DNA of 64,000 nucleotides from Nonomuraea soli (GCF_013761175.1 NZ_JACDUR010000001.1:1488001-1552000); one strand, 5' to 3'; shown: positions 1 through 8,957, numbered from the stretch's first letter. Made by a program: numbers and translations. The notes: generated from the sequence alone by a model not told the origin.

Positions 1-129
1 GTCCCGCTCGGCCCCGCCAAGCAGCTCTACGAGCAGGAGATGCTCTGGTACGGCTTCGCGGCAGTGGCCACCTCGCGCTCGACGCCGTTCACCCCAAGAA
101 CCGGCTCACCCCAAGGTCCTCGGTTGTGA
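1..129 (+). CDS. C-terminal fragment of an unidentified protein
   Basis: An open frame enters from the left edge and ends at TGA 127-129. It encodes about 42 residues, beginning VPLGPAKQLYEQEMLWYGFA, a composition that looks like real coding sequence. The last 17 residues (Ser/Thr/Pro-rich) look less natural, so the true end may have been changed by a frameshift. I do not recognise the family. Bases 130-231, between this stop and the converging aldehyde dehydrogenase, show nothing I can name. Confidence 0.35.
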   Translation, partial: VPLGPAKQLYEQEMLWYGFAAVATSRSTPFTPRTGSPQGPRL

Positions 130-231
130 CGTGGCCGGACGCAGAAAGCCCGGACGCTCATCGAGGTCATGCGGCAGGATGCGCCGACGACTCACGCGAC
201 GTCGGGCTGACTGGGTGGCCGCCAGTGGGCT

Positions 232-1722
232 TCAGCCGATGTCGGCCACCACCGTCTTCAGCTCGGTGAAATCGTCCAAGCCGAACGATCCCAGCTCCCG
301 CCCCCAGCCGGACTCCTTGTACCCTCCGCGCGGCAGCGTCACGTCATCGGCGTGCCAGGCGTTCACCCACACCGTCCCGGCGCGGAGCGTGGCGGCGATC
401 CGGTGTCCACGGCCGAGGTCGCGGGTCCAGACTCCGGCCGCCAGGCCGTAGCGGGTGTCGTTGGCCATGGCCACGACCTGCTCGGCGCTGTCGAACGGCA
501 CGGCCGTCACGACCGGGCCGAAGATCTCCTCGCGTTGCACGGCCATGTCCTCCGATACGCCGGTCAGTACGGTGGGCTCGACGAAGTAGCCGACCGCCCG
601 GGCGCGCTCGCCGCTTCCGGCGGCGGCCGCCGCGCCGGAGGCCAGGCCGCCCCGCACGTACTCCAGCACCTTCTCGTGCTGCTCGGCCGAGACGAGCGGC
701 CCCATGTCGGCGTCGTCGAAGGTGCTGCCGAGCCGGATCTTGCGCGCCGCCTCCGCGATTCCCTTGACGACTTCGTCGTAGACCGGCCGCTCGATGTACA
801 GGCGGGAGCCGTTGACGCAGCACTGCCCCTCGTTGAAGAACCCGGCCAGGGCCGCGCCGGCGACGGCCCGCTCCAGGTCGGCGTCGGCGAAGATGATGTT
901 GGGCGCCTTGCCGCCCAGCTCCAGGGAGACCTTCTTCAGGTTGCCCGCCGCCGCGGCGACGATCTTCTTGCCCACCTCGGTGGAGCCGGTGAAGGCCACC
1001 TTGTCCACTCCGGGGTGGGCGACCAGGGCGGCGCCGGTGTCACCGTAGCCGGGCAGGACGTTGACCACGCCGGGCGGGAAGCCGGCTTCCAGCAGCAACG
1101 AGCCGAGCCACAGGGCGGTCAGCGGCGTCTGCTCGGCGGGCTTGAGCACCACGGTGTTCCCGGCCGTCAACGCTGGGATGATCTTGAAGCAGGCCATCAG
1201 CAGCGGGAAGTTCCACGGCACGATGGCCGCCACCACTCCCACCGGCTCGCGCCTGGTGTAGGCGTGATAGACCCGGTCGGAGGAGGACATGGGAATGGTG
1301 GTGCCCTCGATCTTCGTGGCCCAGCCGGCGAAGTAGCGGAACAGTTCGGCGGCGGTGGCGATGTCGCCGTCCCGGGCGGCGCCGACCAGTTTGCCGTTGT
1401 CGAGCGACTCCAGCTGGGCCAGGATCTCGGCATCGCGCTCGATGAGCTCGGCCATCCGCCACAGCAGTCGGCCGCGCTGCCGTGGGGTGGTCCGGCTCCA
1501 GGCCGAGCCCGGCTCGAAGGCGGCGCGTGCGGCGCGCACGGCACGCTCGACGTCCTCATCGCCGGCCTGAGCCACCTGCGCCAGGTCGGTCTCGGTGGCC
1601 GGGTCGACGGTGGCGAAGGTACGGCCGTCGGCCGCCTCCGTCCACCCACCGCCGATCAGCAGGTGCTTGGGAGAGCCCAGGAAGTCGGCGACGGCGGAGT
1701 GGAATCCCTCGGGGAGAGTCAC
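232..1722 (-). CDS. NAD(P)-dependent aldehyde dehydrogenase
   Basis: A full-length 496-residue cytosolic aldehyde dehydrogenase that oxidises an aldehyde to an acid with NAD(P)+. The family signature is complete: PWNFP near residue 169, the nucleotide-binding FTGSTEVG near 244, general-base Glu268 in LELGGK, and nucleophile Cys302 in GQCC, the same numbering as classical family members. It starts at GTG 1722, 11 bases after the stop of the upstream permease, so it is the last gene of the kdu/ABC operon. That context suggests a sugar-acid-derived semialdehyde such as alpha-ketoglutarate semialdehyde as substrate, but this is inference. Betaine-aldehyde-type specificity cannot be excluded. Confidence 0.92.
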   Translation of the reverse strand: MTLPEGFHSAVADFLGSPKHLLIGGGWTEAADGRTFATVDPATETDLAQVAQAGDEDVERAVRAARAAFEPGSAWSRTTPRQRGRLLWRMAELIERDAEILAQLESLDNGKLVGAARDGDIATAAELFRYFAGWATKIEGTTIPMSSSDRVYHAYTRREPVGVVAAIVPWNFPLLMACFKIIPALTAGNTVVLKPAEQTPLTALWLGSLLLEAGFPPGVVNVLPGYGDTGAALVAHPGVDKVAFTGSTEVGKKIVAAAAGNLKKVSLELGGKAPNIIFADADLERAVAGAALAGFFNEGQCCVNGSRLYIERPVYDEVVKGIAEAARKIRLGSTFDDADMGPLVSAEQHEKVLEYVRGGLASGAAAAAGSGERARAVGYFVEPTVLTGVSEDMAVQREEIFGPVVTAVPFDSAEQVVAMANDTRYGLAAGVWTRDLGRGHRIAATLRAGTVWVNAWHADDVTLPRGGYKESGWGRELGSFGLDDFTELKTVVADIG

Positions 1723-1733
1723 GGGTCAGTCCT

Positions 1734-2726
1734 TCACTTCACGATGGAGAGTTTGGATCGGTCGATGGTGAGAGCAACGGCGCCGACGATCAGCACGCCG
1801 TACAGGATGGACTCGTAGGCGGCGTCCACCCCGGCGTACGACAGCCCGACCCGCAGGAGCGTGACGATGCCCGCGCCGACCAGCGTGCGCCACAGCGCGC
1901 CGTGACCGCCGGTGATCGCGGTGCCGCCGACGACGATCGCGGCGACGGCGGGCAGCAGCAGGCTGTCGGCCAGGGTGGGCGCGCCGCTGAAGGTCCGCGC
2001 CACCAGCAGCGCTCCGGCGAGCCCCGCGGTGGCCCCGGACAGGGCGAAGGCGATCACCTTGACGCGCGCGATCGGCAGCCCCGCCAGCCGGGCGGCGGGT
2101 TCGGCGTGGCCGATGGCGCGGACCCAGCGACCCAGCGGGGTGAAACGCATGAGCGCGGCGAGCGCCACCACGGTGGCCAGGGCGACGAGCACGGCCGAGG
2201 GCACCAGCCCGCCCAGCCGGGTGAAGGCCCAGTCCGTCGGCGTGCTGTCGGGCATCGGCACCGTCGCGGCGCCGGAGGCGAGCAGGGCGACGGCCGACCA
2301 CAGGGTCATGCCGCCGAGCGTGACGACGAAGGAGGGGATGCGGAAGGCGACATGGACCAGCCCCTGGACGGCCCCGGCCACCGCGCACGCGGCGACCACG
2401 GCGGGTACGGCGGCGCCGGACAACGCCGGCACCCAGGAGGCGAGGAGCACCGAGGCCAGGGAGGCGAGGGCGGCCACGGACAGGTCGATGCCGCCGCACA
2501 GGACCACGACGGTGGCCCCGGCCGCCAGCACGGTCAGGGGCGCGGCGGAGTCGGCGAGGGTGAGCAGGCTGCCGGTCTCCAGCAGAGCGGGGGAGGCCAC
2601 GGCGAGCGCGGCCAGCAACACCAGGAAGGCTGTGACCGGCATGGCGGTCACGACCACGTGGCGGCGCTCGGGCACCCGGGCGGCCAGGCGCCCACGCAGC
2701 CCGGCGACGCGAGCGGCGTCGGCCAT
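1734..2726 (-). CDS. Ribose-type ABC transporter permease (second)
   Basis: A 330-residue inner-membrane permease of the RbsC/BPD_transp_2 family with about 8-10 hydrophobic segments. The family mark GGIDLS occurs near residue 80. It should form the channel with the permease at 4189-5145 and be driven by the ATPase at 2726-4192. The ATG at 2726 overlaps the ATPase stop (ATGA), which fixes the start; the open frame runs far upstream but only as antisense read-through of the ATPase gene. Two different permease genes imply a heterodimeric channel, as in many actinobacterial sugar importers. Confidence 0.9.
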   Translation of the reverse strand: MADAARVAGLRGRLAARVPERRHVVVTAMPVTAFLVLLAALAVASPALLETGSLLTLADSAAPLTVLAAGATVVVLCGGIDLSVAALASLASVLLASWVPALSGAAVPAVVAACAVAGAVQGLVHVAFRIPSFVVTLGGMTLWSAVALLASGAATVPMPDSTPTDWAFTRLGGLVPSAVLVALATVVALAALMRFTPLGRWVRAIGHAEPAARLAGLPIARVKVIAFALSGATAGLAGALLVARTFSGAPTLADSLLLPAVAAIVVGGTAITGGHGALWRTLVGAGIVTLLRVGLSYAGVDAAYESILYGVLIVGAVALTIDRSKLSIVK

Positions 2727-4192
2727 CAGACCATCTCCTTGACCACGTCGACCGGGTCGGGCTTGGCGCCCGGCGGGGTGTCCAGCGTCACGGTGACGCG
2801 GCCCTCCTTCATCACGAGCACGCGGTCGCTCAGGGCGATGCACTCCTCCAGGCTGTCGGCCAGCAGCAGCACCGCCACTCCCGCCGCCGCCAGTTCGCGG
2901 ATCAGCCGGTAGACCTCCGATTTGGCGCCGACGTCCAGCCCGCGCGTGGGATGGTCGAGCAGCAGCACCCGCAGCGAGCCGGTCAGCAGCCAGCGCGCCA
3001 GCACCACCTTCTGCTGGTTGCCGCCGGACAACGAGCCGATCGGCGTGCGGCGGTCCGGCGTCTTGATGCGCAGCCGCCCGATCCACTCCTCGACATCCTG
3101 AGGCCGGGTGTAGGGCAGGGTCATGTTGTCGGCCACCGACATGGCGCTCACCACCCCTTCGACCTTGCGCTCGGACGGCACGTAACCCAGTCCGGCCCGT
3201 ACGGCTCGGCGCGGGCCGGTCAGACTGACCGCCTCTCCGTCGATCAGCACCTGACCGGCGGTGACGGCCCGCGCGCCGAACAAGGCCCGGCACAGTTCCT
3301 CGCGCCCGGACCCGTGCACGCCGGCGACCGCCACCACCTCGCCCCTGATCAGGTCGAAGGAGATGTCGGTGAAGCCCTCGCCGCACAGCCCGCGCACGCT
3401 CAGCCGTACAGAAGAGCGCTCCGGTGGACGGTGCAGGTCGTCGTGGTAGTGGCTGCCGGTGGCCTCGGCGCCGATCATCATGCGGTGCAGGCCGGCCGCG
3501 CCGGCGGTGGCGGGGTCGACCTCGCCGGCGACCTGCCCGCCGCGCAGCACGTAGACGCGGTCGGAGACCTGGAGCACCTCGTCGAGGCGGTGGGAGACGA
3601 AGACCACGGAGGCGTGCTTGCGCAGTCGTTCGATCTGGCCGAAGAGGGTCTCGATCTCTTCGGCTTCGAGCACCGAGGTGGGTTCGTCCAGGAGCACGAC
3701 GGGCTGGGCACGCGTGCGCTCCTCGATGGCCAGCACCTTGGCGATCTCGACCATCTGGCGCTCGGCGAAGCTCAGCGTCTCGGTGCGCGCCATGGGGTCG
3801 ACCCGTGAGCCGATCTTGTCGAGCTGGGCCTGCGCCAGCTCGCGCAGCCGCCGCCACCGGTACAGGCCCAGCCGTACGGCGGAGCCTTCGCAGCCCAGCA
3901 GGATGTTCTCGGCGGCGGTGAGGTTGGGCACCAGCGACTGCTCCTGGAAGACCATGCCGATGCCCTCGGTGGCGGCCTGGGCCACGCCGCGCAGCCGTAC
4001 CTCGCGACCACGGATCCGGATCGTGCCGGAGTCGGGGCGCACGAGGCCCACCAGGGCCTTGAGCAGCGTCGACTTGCCAGCGCCGTTCTCCCCGGCCAGG
4101 CCCACGACCTCGTGCGGGCGGATCTGGAGACTCACCCCGTCGAGCGCGACGACACCGGGGTAGGCCTTGCGCAGCCCGCTGACCTCGATCAC
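2726..4192 (-). CDS. Ribose-type ABC importer ATPase with two nucleotide-binding domains
   Basis: A 488-residue duplicated ATPase of the RbsA/MglA type that powers sugar import. Domain 1 has a canonical Walker A (GENGAGKST, about residues 35-43) and Walker B (VVLLDEPTS) but a weak signature (LSFAERQ). Domain 2 has a degenerate Walker A (GVHGSGREE) and a strong signature (LSGGNQQ), and its catalytic Glu is replaced by His (LLLDHPTRG). This leaves one complete composite site, made from domain 1 Walker motifs and the domain 2 signature, as is usual for the family, although the Glu-to-His change is unusual. GTG start at 4192 overlaps the upstream permease stop. Confidence 0.93.
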   Translation of the reverse strand: MIEVSGLRKAYPGVVALDGVSLQIRPHEVVGLAGENGAGKSTLLKALVGLVRPDSGTIRIRGREVRLRGVAQAATEGIGMVFQEQSLVPNLTAAENILLGCEGSAVRLGLYRWRRLRELAQAQLDKIGSRVDPMARTETLSFAERQMVEIAKVLAIEERTRAQPVVLLDEPTSVLEAEEIETLFGQIERLRKHASVVFVSHRLDEVLQVSDRVYVLRGGQVAGEVDPATAGAAGLHRMMIGAEATGSHYHDDLHRPPERSSVRLSVRGLCGEGFTDISFDLIRGEVVAVAGVHGSGREELCRALFGARAVTAGQVLIDGEAVSLTGPRRAVRAGLGYVPSERKVEGVVSAMSVADNMTLPYTRPQDVEEWIGRLRIKTPDRRTPIGSLSGGNQQKVVLARWLLTGSLRVLLLDHPTRGLDVGAKSEVYRLIRELAAAGVAVLLLADSLEECIALSDRVLVMKEGRVTVTLDTPPGAKPDPVDVVKEMV

Positions 4193-5145
4193 TTGACGAC
4201 CTCCAGGCGGTGGCGCAGGGGCCAGAGGGTGGCGCCGACGGCGACGACGACGATCACGCCCTGGACGGCCCGCTGGACGTAAGGGCTGACGCCGATGAGG
4301 ACCAGGCCGTTGGCCAGCACGGTGAGGATGAGCACGCCCACCATGGAGTGCGCGATGCCGCCCCGGCCGCCGGCGAGCTGGGTGCCGCCGACCACGGCCG
4401 CGGTGATCGCGGCGAAGCTGAGCCCGGCGCCCGCCTGCACGATGCCCGAGCCGAGCTGGGCGGTGACCATCGCGGCGGCCAGGCCGTAACAGGCCCCGGC
4501 GACGGTGAAGGCGCCCACCTTGTAGCGGCCGACCTGGATGCCCGACAGCCGCAGGATGTCCTCACCGCCGCCGATCGCCGTGGCATAACGGCCCAGCCGG
4601 GTGTGCCGCTGGACCAGCCAGGCCAGCACCACCACGGCAGCGGCCAGGTAGGTGACGCGGGTGAAGCCCAGCCAGCGCCCGCTGGCCCACTGCAGCAGCC
4701 ACGGGTCGGACACGGCGGGTTGCACGCCGGCGAAGAGCACGGTCGCCACGCCCAGGCCTATCGCCGAGACGCCGAGCGTCGTCATGAACGACGGCACCTT
4801 CAGCCCGACCGACAGGGCGCCGCTGAGGCAGCCGAAGGCCGCGCCCAGCGCCACGACGAGCAGCACCCCGAGCGGGCCCAGGTCGAGGGCGGTGCGGCTG
4901 TTGGCCACCAGGAGCGAGACGGCCAGGGCGCAGGCGCCCATCACCCCGGCCGCCGACAGGTCGATGCAGCCCAGCAGCAGGACGTAGGTGGCGCCGATGG
5001 TCACCACCGCCAGCACCGCCCCGGCGTCCAGGAGGTTCTGCAGGTTGCCCAGGGTGCGGAACTGCGGTGACAGGACGGCGAAGACGGCGGCGAGCGCGAG
5101 CAGCGCCGCCGTCGGGCCGTAGGTCTGGAGTCGATCTGCGGTCAC
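4189..5145 (-). CDS. Ribose-type ABC transporter permease (first)
   Basis: A 318-residue multi-spanning permease of the RbsC family, partner of the permease at 1734-2726. It carries LLLGCIDLSAAGV, the family's G-I-D-L-S region. I place the start at GTG 5145, which overlaps the TGA of the binding-protein gene (GTGA). A start at 5184 is open but would add 13 residues inside the neighbouring gene and has no visible ribosome site. Overlaps on both ends argue for translational coupling along the operon. Confidence 0.9.
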   Translation of the reverse strand: MTADRLQTYGPTAALLALAAVFAVLSPQFRTLGNLQNLLDAGAVLAVVTIGATYVLLLGCIDLSAAGVMGACALAVSLLVANSRTALDLGPLGVLLVVALGAAFGCLSGALSVGLKVPSFMTTLGVSAIGLGVATVLFAGVQPAVSDPWLLQWASGRWLGFTRVTYLAAAVVVLAWLVQRHTRLGRYATAIGGGEDILRLSGIQVGRYKVGAFTVAGACYGLAAAMVTAQLGSGIVQAGAGLSFAAITAAVVGGTQLAGGRGGIAHSMVGVLILTVLANGLVLIGVSPYVQRAVQGVIVVVAVGATLWPLRHRLEVVK

Positions 5146-6227
5146 GAGATGGGGCCCGTGGCGCGCTTGAAGAGGTTGGCGCACTCGAACTCGGCCGGGT
5201 CCACCTTGGGCGTGGCGAACTGGGCGGCGTTGTCCTTGGTGATGAGGAACTGCTTGGCGAAGAACGCCCTGGTCGGGATCGTGGAGACGTCCAGCTGGCC
5301 GGTGGCGGCGCAGTAGCCCATGGCCAGGCCGATTCCGCCCTGCCAGGGTCCGTCGCTGGAGACCGTCGCGGTCATGGTGCCGCCGCTGACGGCCTTGATG
5401 GCGTCGGGCACCGCGTCGATGCCGACGACGGCGACCTTGCCGCTCTTGCCCGCCGCCTCCAGCGCCTGGAGCGCGCCGAGGGCCATGTCGTCGTTGGCGG
5501 CCCAGATGCCCTTGATCGCGTCGCCGTGCTTGGTCAGCAGGGTCTTGGTCAGGGTGAGCGCCTTGGCCCGGTCGAAGTCGGCGGTCTGCTGGTCGAGCAG
5601 GGTGACCTCGGGATGCTCGGCCAGAGCCGCCTGCAGTCCGGCGAAGCGGTCCTTGGCCGCCGCGGTGTCGAGGATGCCCTGCAGCGCCACGATGCCGCCG
5701 TTGCCGCCGATCGCGGTGATCAGCGCGTGGGCGATCTGCTTACCCGATTCCTTGCCGTCGTAGGTGATGTGCGCGATCCACTTGTCGTAGTCGGCCGGCT
5801 TGAGGTCGGCGGGTTTGTTCCACTGGGTGACCACGTAGGCGCCGGCGGCCTGGGCCTGCTTGACGATGGGGGTGGTGTCGGAGTCGCCGTTGGGCAGCAC
5901 GTTCAGCACCGAGCAGCGCACGTTGCCGGTGGCCAGGACTTGGCGGATCTGCTCCTGCTGCTTGGCCGACTCGCCGTCGTAGGTGAGCCGCTGCTGGGTC
6001 AGGCTCACCTTCTTGGCGAACTCGTCGCCGCCCTGCAGCCATGCCGCCTCGTACGGGTTGGTCTGGTTGCGCACCTGGCCGATCAGCTTGACCTCTTCAG
6101 GCTTGCAGGCGCCGCCGGGTGCCTGCGCGGCGGTGGTGGCGCCGCTGCCGGAACCGGTGCCCCCGCACGCGGTGAGCAGCAGGGTGCCGGTGGTCAGGAG
6201 GGCGAGCGTGGCGCGGAAGGTGGTCAT
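5142..6227 (-). CDS. Sugar-binding lipoprotein of the kdu-linked ABC importer
   Basis: A 361-residue periplasmic-binding-protein-type lipoprotein of the RbsB class. It has a short positive N-terminus, a hydrophobic core and the lipobox LLTAC with Cys21, followed by a Gly/Ser/Thr linker. It should be anchored outside the membrane and deliver ligand to the two permeases. The gene follows kduD and precedes the permease, so the ligand is probably an unsaturated uronate oligosaccharide or its monomer. That is inferred from neighbours; the binding site cannot be read here. Start ATG 6227. Confidence 0.93.
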   Translation of the reverse strand: MTTFRATLALLTTGTLLLTACGGTGSGSGATTAAQAPGGACKPEEVKLIGQVRNQTNPYEAAWLQGGDEFAKKVSLTQQRLTYDGESAKQQEQIRQVLATGNVRCSVLNVLPNGDSDTTPIVKQAQAAGAYVVTQWNKPADLKPADYDKWIAHITYDGKESGKQIAHALITAIGGNGGIVALQGILDTAAAKDRFAGLQAALAEHPEVTLLDQQTADFDRAKALTLTKTLLTKHGDAIKGIWAANDDMALGALQALEAAGKSGKVAVVGIDAVPDAIKAVSGGTMTATVSSDGPWQGGIGLAMGYCAATGQLDVSTIPTRAFFAKQFLITKDNAAQFATPKVDPAEFECANLFKRATGPIS

Positions 6228-6263
6228 GGGGGGTGTCGCCTCATCTCAGATGTTGTGCGGGGA

Positions 6264-7022
6264 TCAGCGGGCGGTCCAGCCGCCGTCGACGACGAGGACG
6301 TGTCCGGTGACGTAGTCGGAGGCGCCGGAGGCCAGGAAGACGGTGGCGCCGACGAGATCGTCGGGCTCGCCCCAGCGTCCGGCGGGGATGCGGTCGGTGA
6401 TGGCGTGCGCGCGGGTCGGATCCTCGCGCAGGGGGCGGGTGTTGTCGGTGACGATGTAGCCGGGCGCGATGGCGTTGACCTGCACCCCGTGGCCGGCCCA
6501 CTCGTTGGACAGGGCACGGGTGAGCCCGGCGATGGCGTGCTTGGTCGCGGCGTAGGAGGCGACGTTGAGGCCGCCCTGGAAGGACAGCAGGCTGGCGACG
6601 TTGATCACCTTGCCGGACCGGCGGGAGATCATCGGGCCGGCCAGCTGCTGGGTGAGGAAGAACAGGCTGTTGAGGTTGACGTCGAGGACGTGCGCCCAGT
6701 CCTCCGGACGGATGTCGGCCGCCTGCCGGCGGTCGATCACCCCGGCGTTGTTGACCAGCACGTCGACTCGCTCCTCGGCGGCCAGGCACGCGGCCGTGGC
6801 GCGCACCTGGCAGGGGTCGGACAGGTCGAGGTCGACGACGCGGACCCGGCGGCCGAGCTTCTCCGCGGACTGCGCGGTGCCGTCCTGGGCTCCCGTACGG
6901 CCCAGCAGCACCAGATCGGCGCCCGCCTCGGCCAGGCCGAGCGCCAGCGAGCGCCCGATGCCCCGGCCCGCGCCGGTGACCAGCGCGGTCCTGCCGTCCA
7001 GCGAGAACAGGGCAGCCGTCAC
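6264..7022 (-). CDS. kduD: Short-chain dehydrogenase, probably 2-dehydro-3-deoxy-D-gluconate 5-dehydrogenase
   Basis: A 252-residue classical SDR, the length of known KduD. It has TGAGRGIG at residues 16-23, NNAGV in the coenzyme fold, catalytic Ser in INVAS, the YAATK (YxxxK) pair, and the VVDGGW ending typical of the KduD/FabG group. KduD reduces 2,5-diketo-3-deoxygluconate to 2-keto-3-deoxygluconate. The assignment over other SDRs rests on direct coupling to kduI: GTG 7022 overlaps the kduI stop (GTGA). The open frame upstream of 7022 is antisense to kduI and is not part of the protein. Confidence 0.85.
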   Translation of the reverse strand: MTAALFSLDGRTALVTGAGRGIGRSLALGLAEAGADLVLLGRTGAQDGTAQSAEKLGRRVRVVDLDLSDPCQVRATAACLAAEERVDVLVNNAGVIDRRQAADIRPEDWAHVLDVNLNSLFFLTQQLAGPMISRRSGKVINVASLLSFQGGLNVASYAATKHAIAGLTRALSNEWAGHGVQVNAIAPGYIVTDNTRPLREDPTRAHAITDRIPAGRWGEPDDLVGATVFLASGASDYVTGHVLVVDGGWTAR

Positions 7023-7831
7023 AGCTGCTCCAGCGGCACGACCTGGAGATCGCCGTAGTCGGTGTTCTCCCCGGCCATGGCCCACACGAAGGCGTACGGC
7101 CCGGTGCCCGCGCCGGCGTGCACCGACCACGCGGGGCTGATCACCGCCTGCCGGTCGGCGACGAGCAGGTGGCGGGTGGCCCCCGGGCGGCCGAGAAGGT
7201 GGATCACCCGGTCGTCCGGCGAGAGGCCGGTATAGAGGTAGATCTCGGTGCGCCGGTCGTGCAGGTGGGGTGGCATGGTGTTCCACACCGAGCCCTCGCG
7301 CACGACGGTGACGCCGAACTGCAGGCGGCAGGAGGGATGGCCGCCGCCCCACACGTAGCGGTACAGATCTCGCCGGCTGGCGCGATCGCCGTCGCCGAGC
7401 GGCAGCGGCTCGACGCTGTCACGGCTGAAGCGGGCGGTGGGGTGGACCGCGTCCGCTGGTGCGGAGACCAGCAGGTAGCAGGCGCCCTCGCCGCCGAGCA
7501 GCACGTGCGAGCCCCGTCCGGCGTAGAGCCCGTCGAGAGTGCCCAGCTTGTGGGCGCTCCCGTCCACGATCACGTCTCCCGGCTCGCCCAGGTTGACCAC
7601 GCCCAACTCGCGCCTGCTCAGATGCGCGTCCGTGCCGAGCGCCTCCCACGCGGGGATGGCCAGCGGCTCCTCCAGCGGCGTCGCCCCCGCGACGACCATC
7701 CGGTCCTCATGGGTGTAGACGCCTCTGACCTCGCCGGGGACGAACAGGTCGGTCACCAGGTAGCGATCGCGGAGCTCGGCCGTGGTGGCCGTTTCCACCG
7801 AGTCGGGCGCGGTGGCGTGGCGGATCTCCAT
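7019..7831 (-). CDS. kduI: 5-keto-4-deoxyuronate isomerase
   Basis: A 270-residue cupin-fold isomerase that converts 4-deoxy-5-ketouronate, released from unsaturated uronates, to 2,5-diketo-3-deoxygluconate. It matches E. coli KduI along its length, including RRELGVVNLG, WNTMPPHLHDRR and the AVISPAWSVH segment. The HxH, the downstream Glu and the later His correspond to the zinc ligands of the family. I choose ATG 7831 because AAGGAGATC lies just upstream and the protein then begins like known KduI; an in-frame ATG 24 bases earlier is possible. It is the first gene of the operon, divergent from the IclR regulator. Confidence 0.93.
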   Translation of the reverse strand: MEIRHATAPDSVETATTAELRDRYLVTDLFVPGEVRGVYTHEDRMVVAGATPLEEPLAIPAWEALGTDAHLSRRELGVVNLGEPGDVIVDGSAHKLGTLDGLYAGRGSHVLLGGEGACYLLVSAPADAVHPTARFSRDSVEPLPLGDGDRASRRDLYRYVWGGGHPSCRLQFGVTVVREGSVWNTMPPHLHDRRTEIYLYTGLSPDDRVIHLLGRPGATRHLLVADRQAVISPAWSVHAGAGTGPYAFVWAMAGENTDYGDLQVVPLEQL

Positions 7832-7850
7832 GGCCGATCTCCTTGACATA

Positions 7851-7864
7851 TTCATGTACCTGAA
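7851..7864. promoter_or_regulatory. Near-palindrome, candidate IclR operator in the kdu divergent region
   Basis: TTCATGTACCTGAA is a 14-bp near-palindrome (arms TTCA/TGAA, core GTAC, one mismatched pair) 20 bp upstream of the kduI start. A second short palindrome, ATGCAT, lies at 7873-7878. On the plus strand TATTCT at 7928-7933 sits only 6 bases before the IclR ATG, a spacing that would give a leaderless or nearly leaderless mRNA. The operator role is inferred from position between a KdgR-like regulator and its probable target. Confidence 0.35.
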
Positions 7865-7939
7865 CGAGATTCATGCATCAGGATCACGGTGGATGGCCAA
7901 GGAGTCAAGCATGTGGATGAGATCCTGTATTCTGAACGC

Positions 7940-8713
7940 ATGGGCGAGAACTCAGGGGGGACCCAGCCGGTCAAGTCCGCGGCGCGAGCGCTGGACATTC
8001 TCGAAGACCTGGCGGCCAACGGACCCGCCTCGCTCCACGTCCTCGCCACGCGCATGGGCCTGCCCAAGAGCAGCCTCCACGCGCTGCTGCGCACGATGCA
8101 GGCTCGCGGCTGGATCGAGACGGACGCCACCGACACGCTCTACGCGCTGGGCATCCACTCGCTGCTGGTCGGCTCGGCCTACCTCGACGGCGATCTCATC
8201 GTGGGCCGCACGGCGCCGCTGCTGGACGAGCTCGCGCGGGCCACCGGGGAGACCGTGCACCTGGCCAGGCTCGAAGGCGGTCATGTGGTCTACACGGCCA
8301 AGCGCGAGTCGGTCCACCCGCTGCGAATGTTCTCGGCGGTCGGCCGCCGCCTGCCGGTCTACTCCACCGCACTGGGCCGGGCGATCCTGGCCGAGATGGA
8401 CGACGAGCGGGCCAGGGCGCTCCTGCCGGCCGTGCTGGACCCCGTCACCCCGCACACCAACACCGATCCCGAGCGGCTGATCGGCCTGCTGGCCGAGGTC
8501 CGCCGCGATGGCTACGCCGTCGAGCACGAAGAGTCCTGCATAGGGCTGGCCTGCATCGCCGTCGCGTTGCCCTTCACCCAGCCCGGCCGCTACGCCATCA
8601 GCGTCTCGGTGCCCCTGGCCAGGCTCGACGACGAGTCCCGCAAGAACGTCGTCGAGCAGTTGCTGGCGGCGCGGCAGAGCTTGGAGCATCAGCCGTTCTC
8701 CCGCAAGTCCTGA
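7940..8713 (+). CDS. IclR-family regulator, probable controller of the kdu operon
   Basis: A 257-residue IclR-type regulator: an N-terminal winged helix (about residues 10-65, with LHVLATRMGLPKSSLHALL as the recognition region) and a C-terminal ligand-binding domain with LPVYSTALGRAIL and EESCIGLACIAVAL motifs. Family members such as KdgR sense 2-keto-3-deoxygluconate and repress uronate genes. Divergence from kduI supports that role. The ATG at 7940 is preferred over an in-frame ATG at 7889 because family homology begins near it and a -10-like box sits just upstream. Confidence 0.92.
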   Translation: MGENSGGTQPVKSAARALDILEDLAANGPASLHVLATRMGLPKSSLHALLRTMQARGWIETDATDTLYALGIHSLLVGSAYLDGDLIVGRTAPLLDELARATGETVHLARLEGGHVVYTAKRESVHPLRMFSAVGRRLPVYSTALGRAILAEMDDERARALLPAVLDPVTPHTNTDPERLIGLLAEVRRDGYAVEHEESCIGLACIAVALPFTQPGRYAISVSVPLARLDDESRKNVVEQLLAARQSLEHQPFSRKS

Positions 8714-8732
8714 TCCCCCGGAGGGACGCTCC

Positions 8733-8957
8733 ATGCCCAACATCACCGTCGAGCTGCTGCGTGGCCGCACCATCGACCAGCGTCGCGAGTTCGTCGAGGC
8801 CGTCACCCAGGAAGCCGTCGCGATCCTCGGCGCCCGCCGCCAGGACGTCCGCATCGTCTTCACCGAGATCGGCGGCGACGACGTGGCCAACGGCGGCGTG
8901 CTGGCGATCGACGACAGCTCCCGCGCGGAGGTGCTGGCCCGCCACAGCCAGTCCTGA
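8733..8957 (+). CDS. 4-oxalocrotonate tautomerase-family enzyme
   Basis: A 74-residue tautomerase-superfamily protein. After Met removal the N-terminal residue is Pro (MPNITVELLRGRT), the catalytic base of the family, followed by the typical RREFVEAVTQEAV helix and the RIVFTEI strand. Family members interconvert keto-enol forms of 2-oxo acids as small oligomers. GGAGGGA lies just upstream of ATG 8733, 19 bases after the IclR stop, so the two genes are probably co-transcribed. Its substrate may be a keto-enol intermediate of uronate breakdown; this is inference. Confidence 0.8.
   Translation: MPNITVELLRGRTIDQRREFVEAVTQEAVAILGARRQDVRIVFTEIGGDDVANGGVLAIDDSSRAEVLARHSQS

Noticed and set aside
352..1818. 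Long plus-strand open frame opposite the aldehyde dehydrogenase
   Set aside because: Antisense to a complete, motif-verified gene; Gly/Arg/His-rich product without domains, as expected from GC-rich shadows.
1734..3857. A 707-residue permease fusion
   Set aside because: The upstream 370 codons are another frame of the ATPase gene; ATG 2726 with ATGA overlap gives a normal permease.
5067..7058. 663-codon plus-strand open frame
   Set aside because: It runs opposite the binding-protein and kduD genes, has low-complexity composition and no ribosome site.
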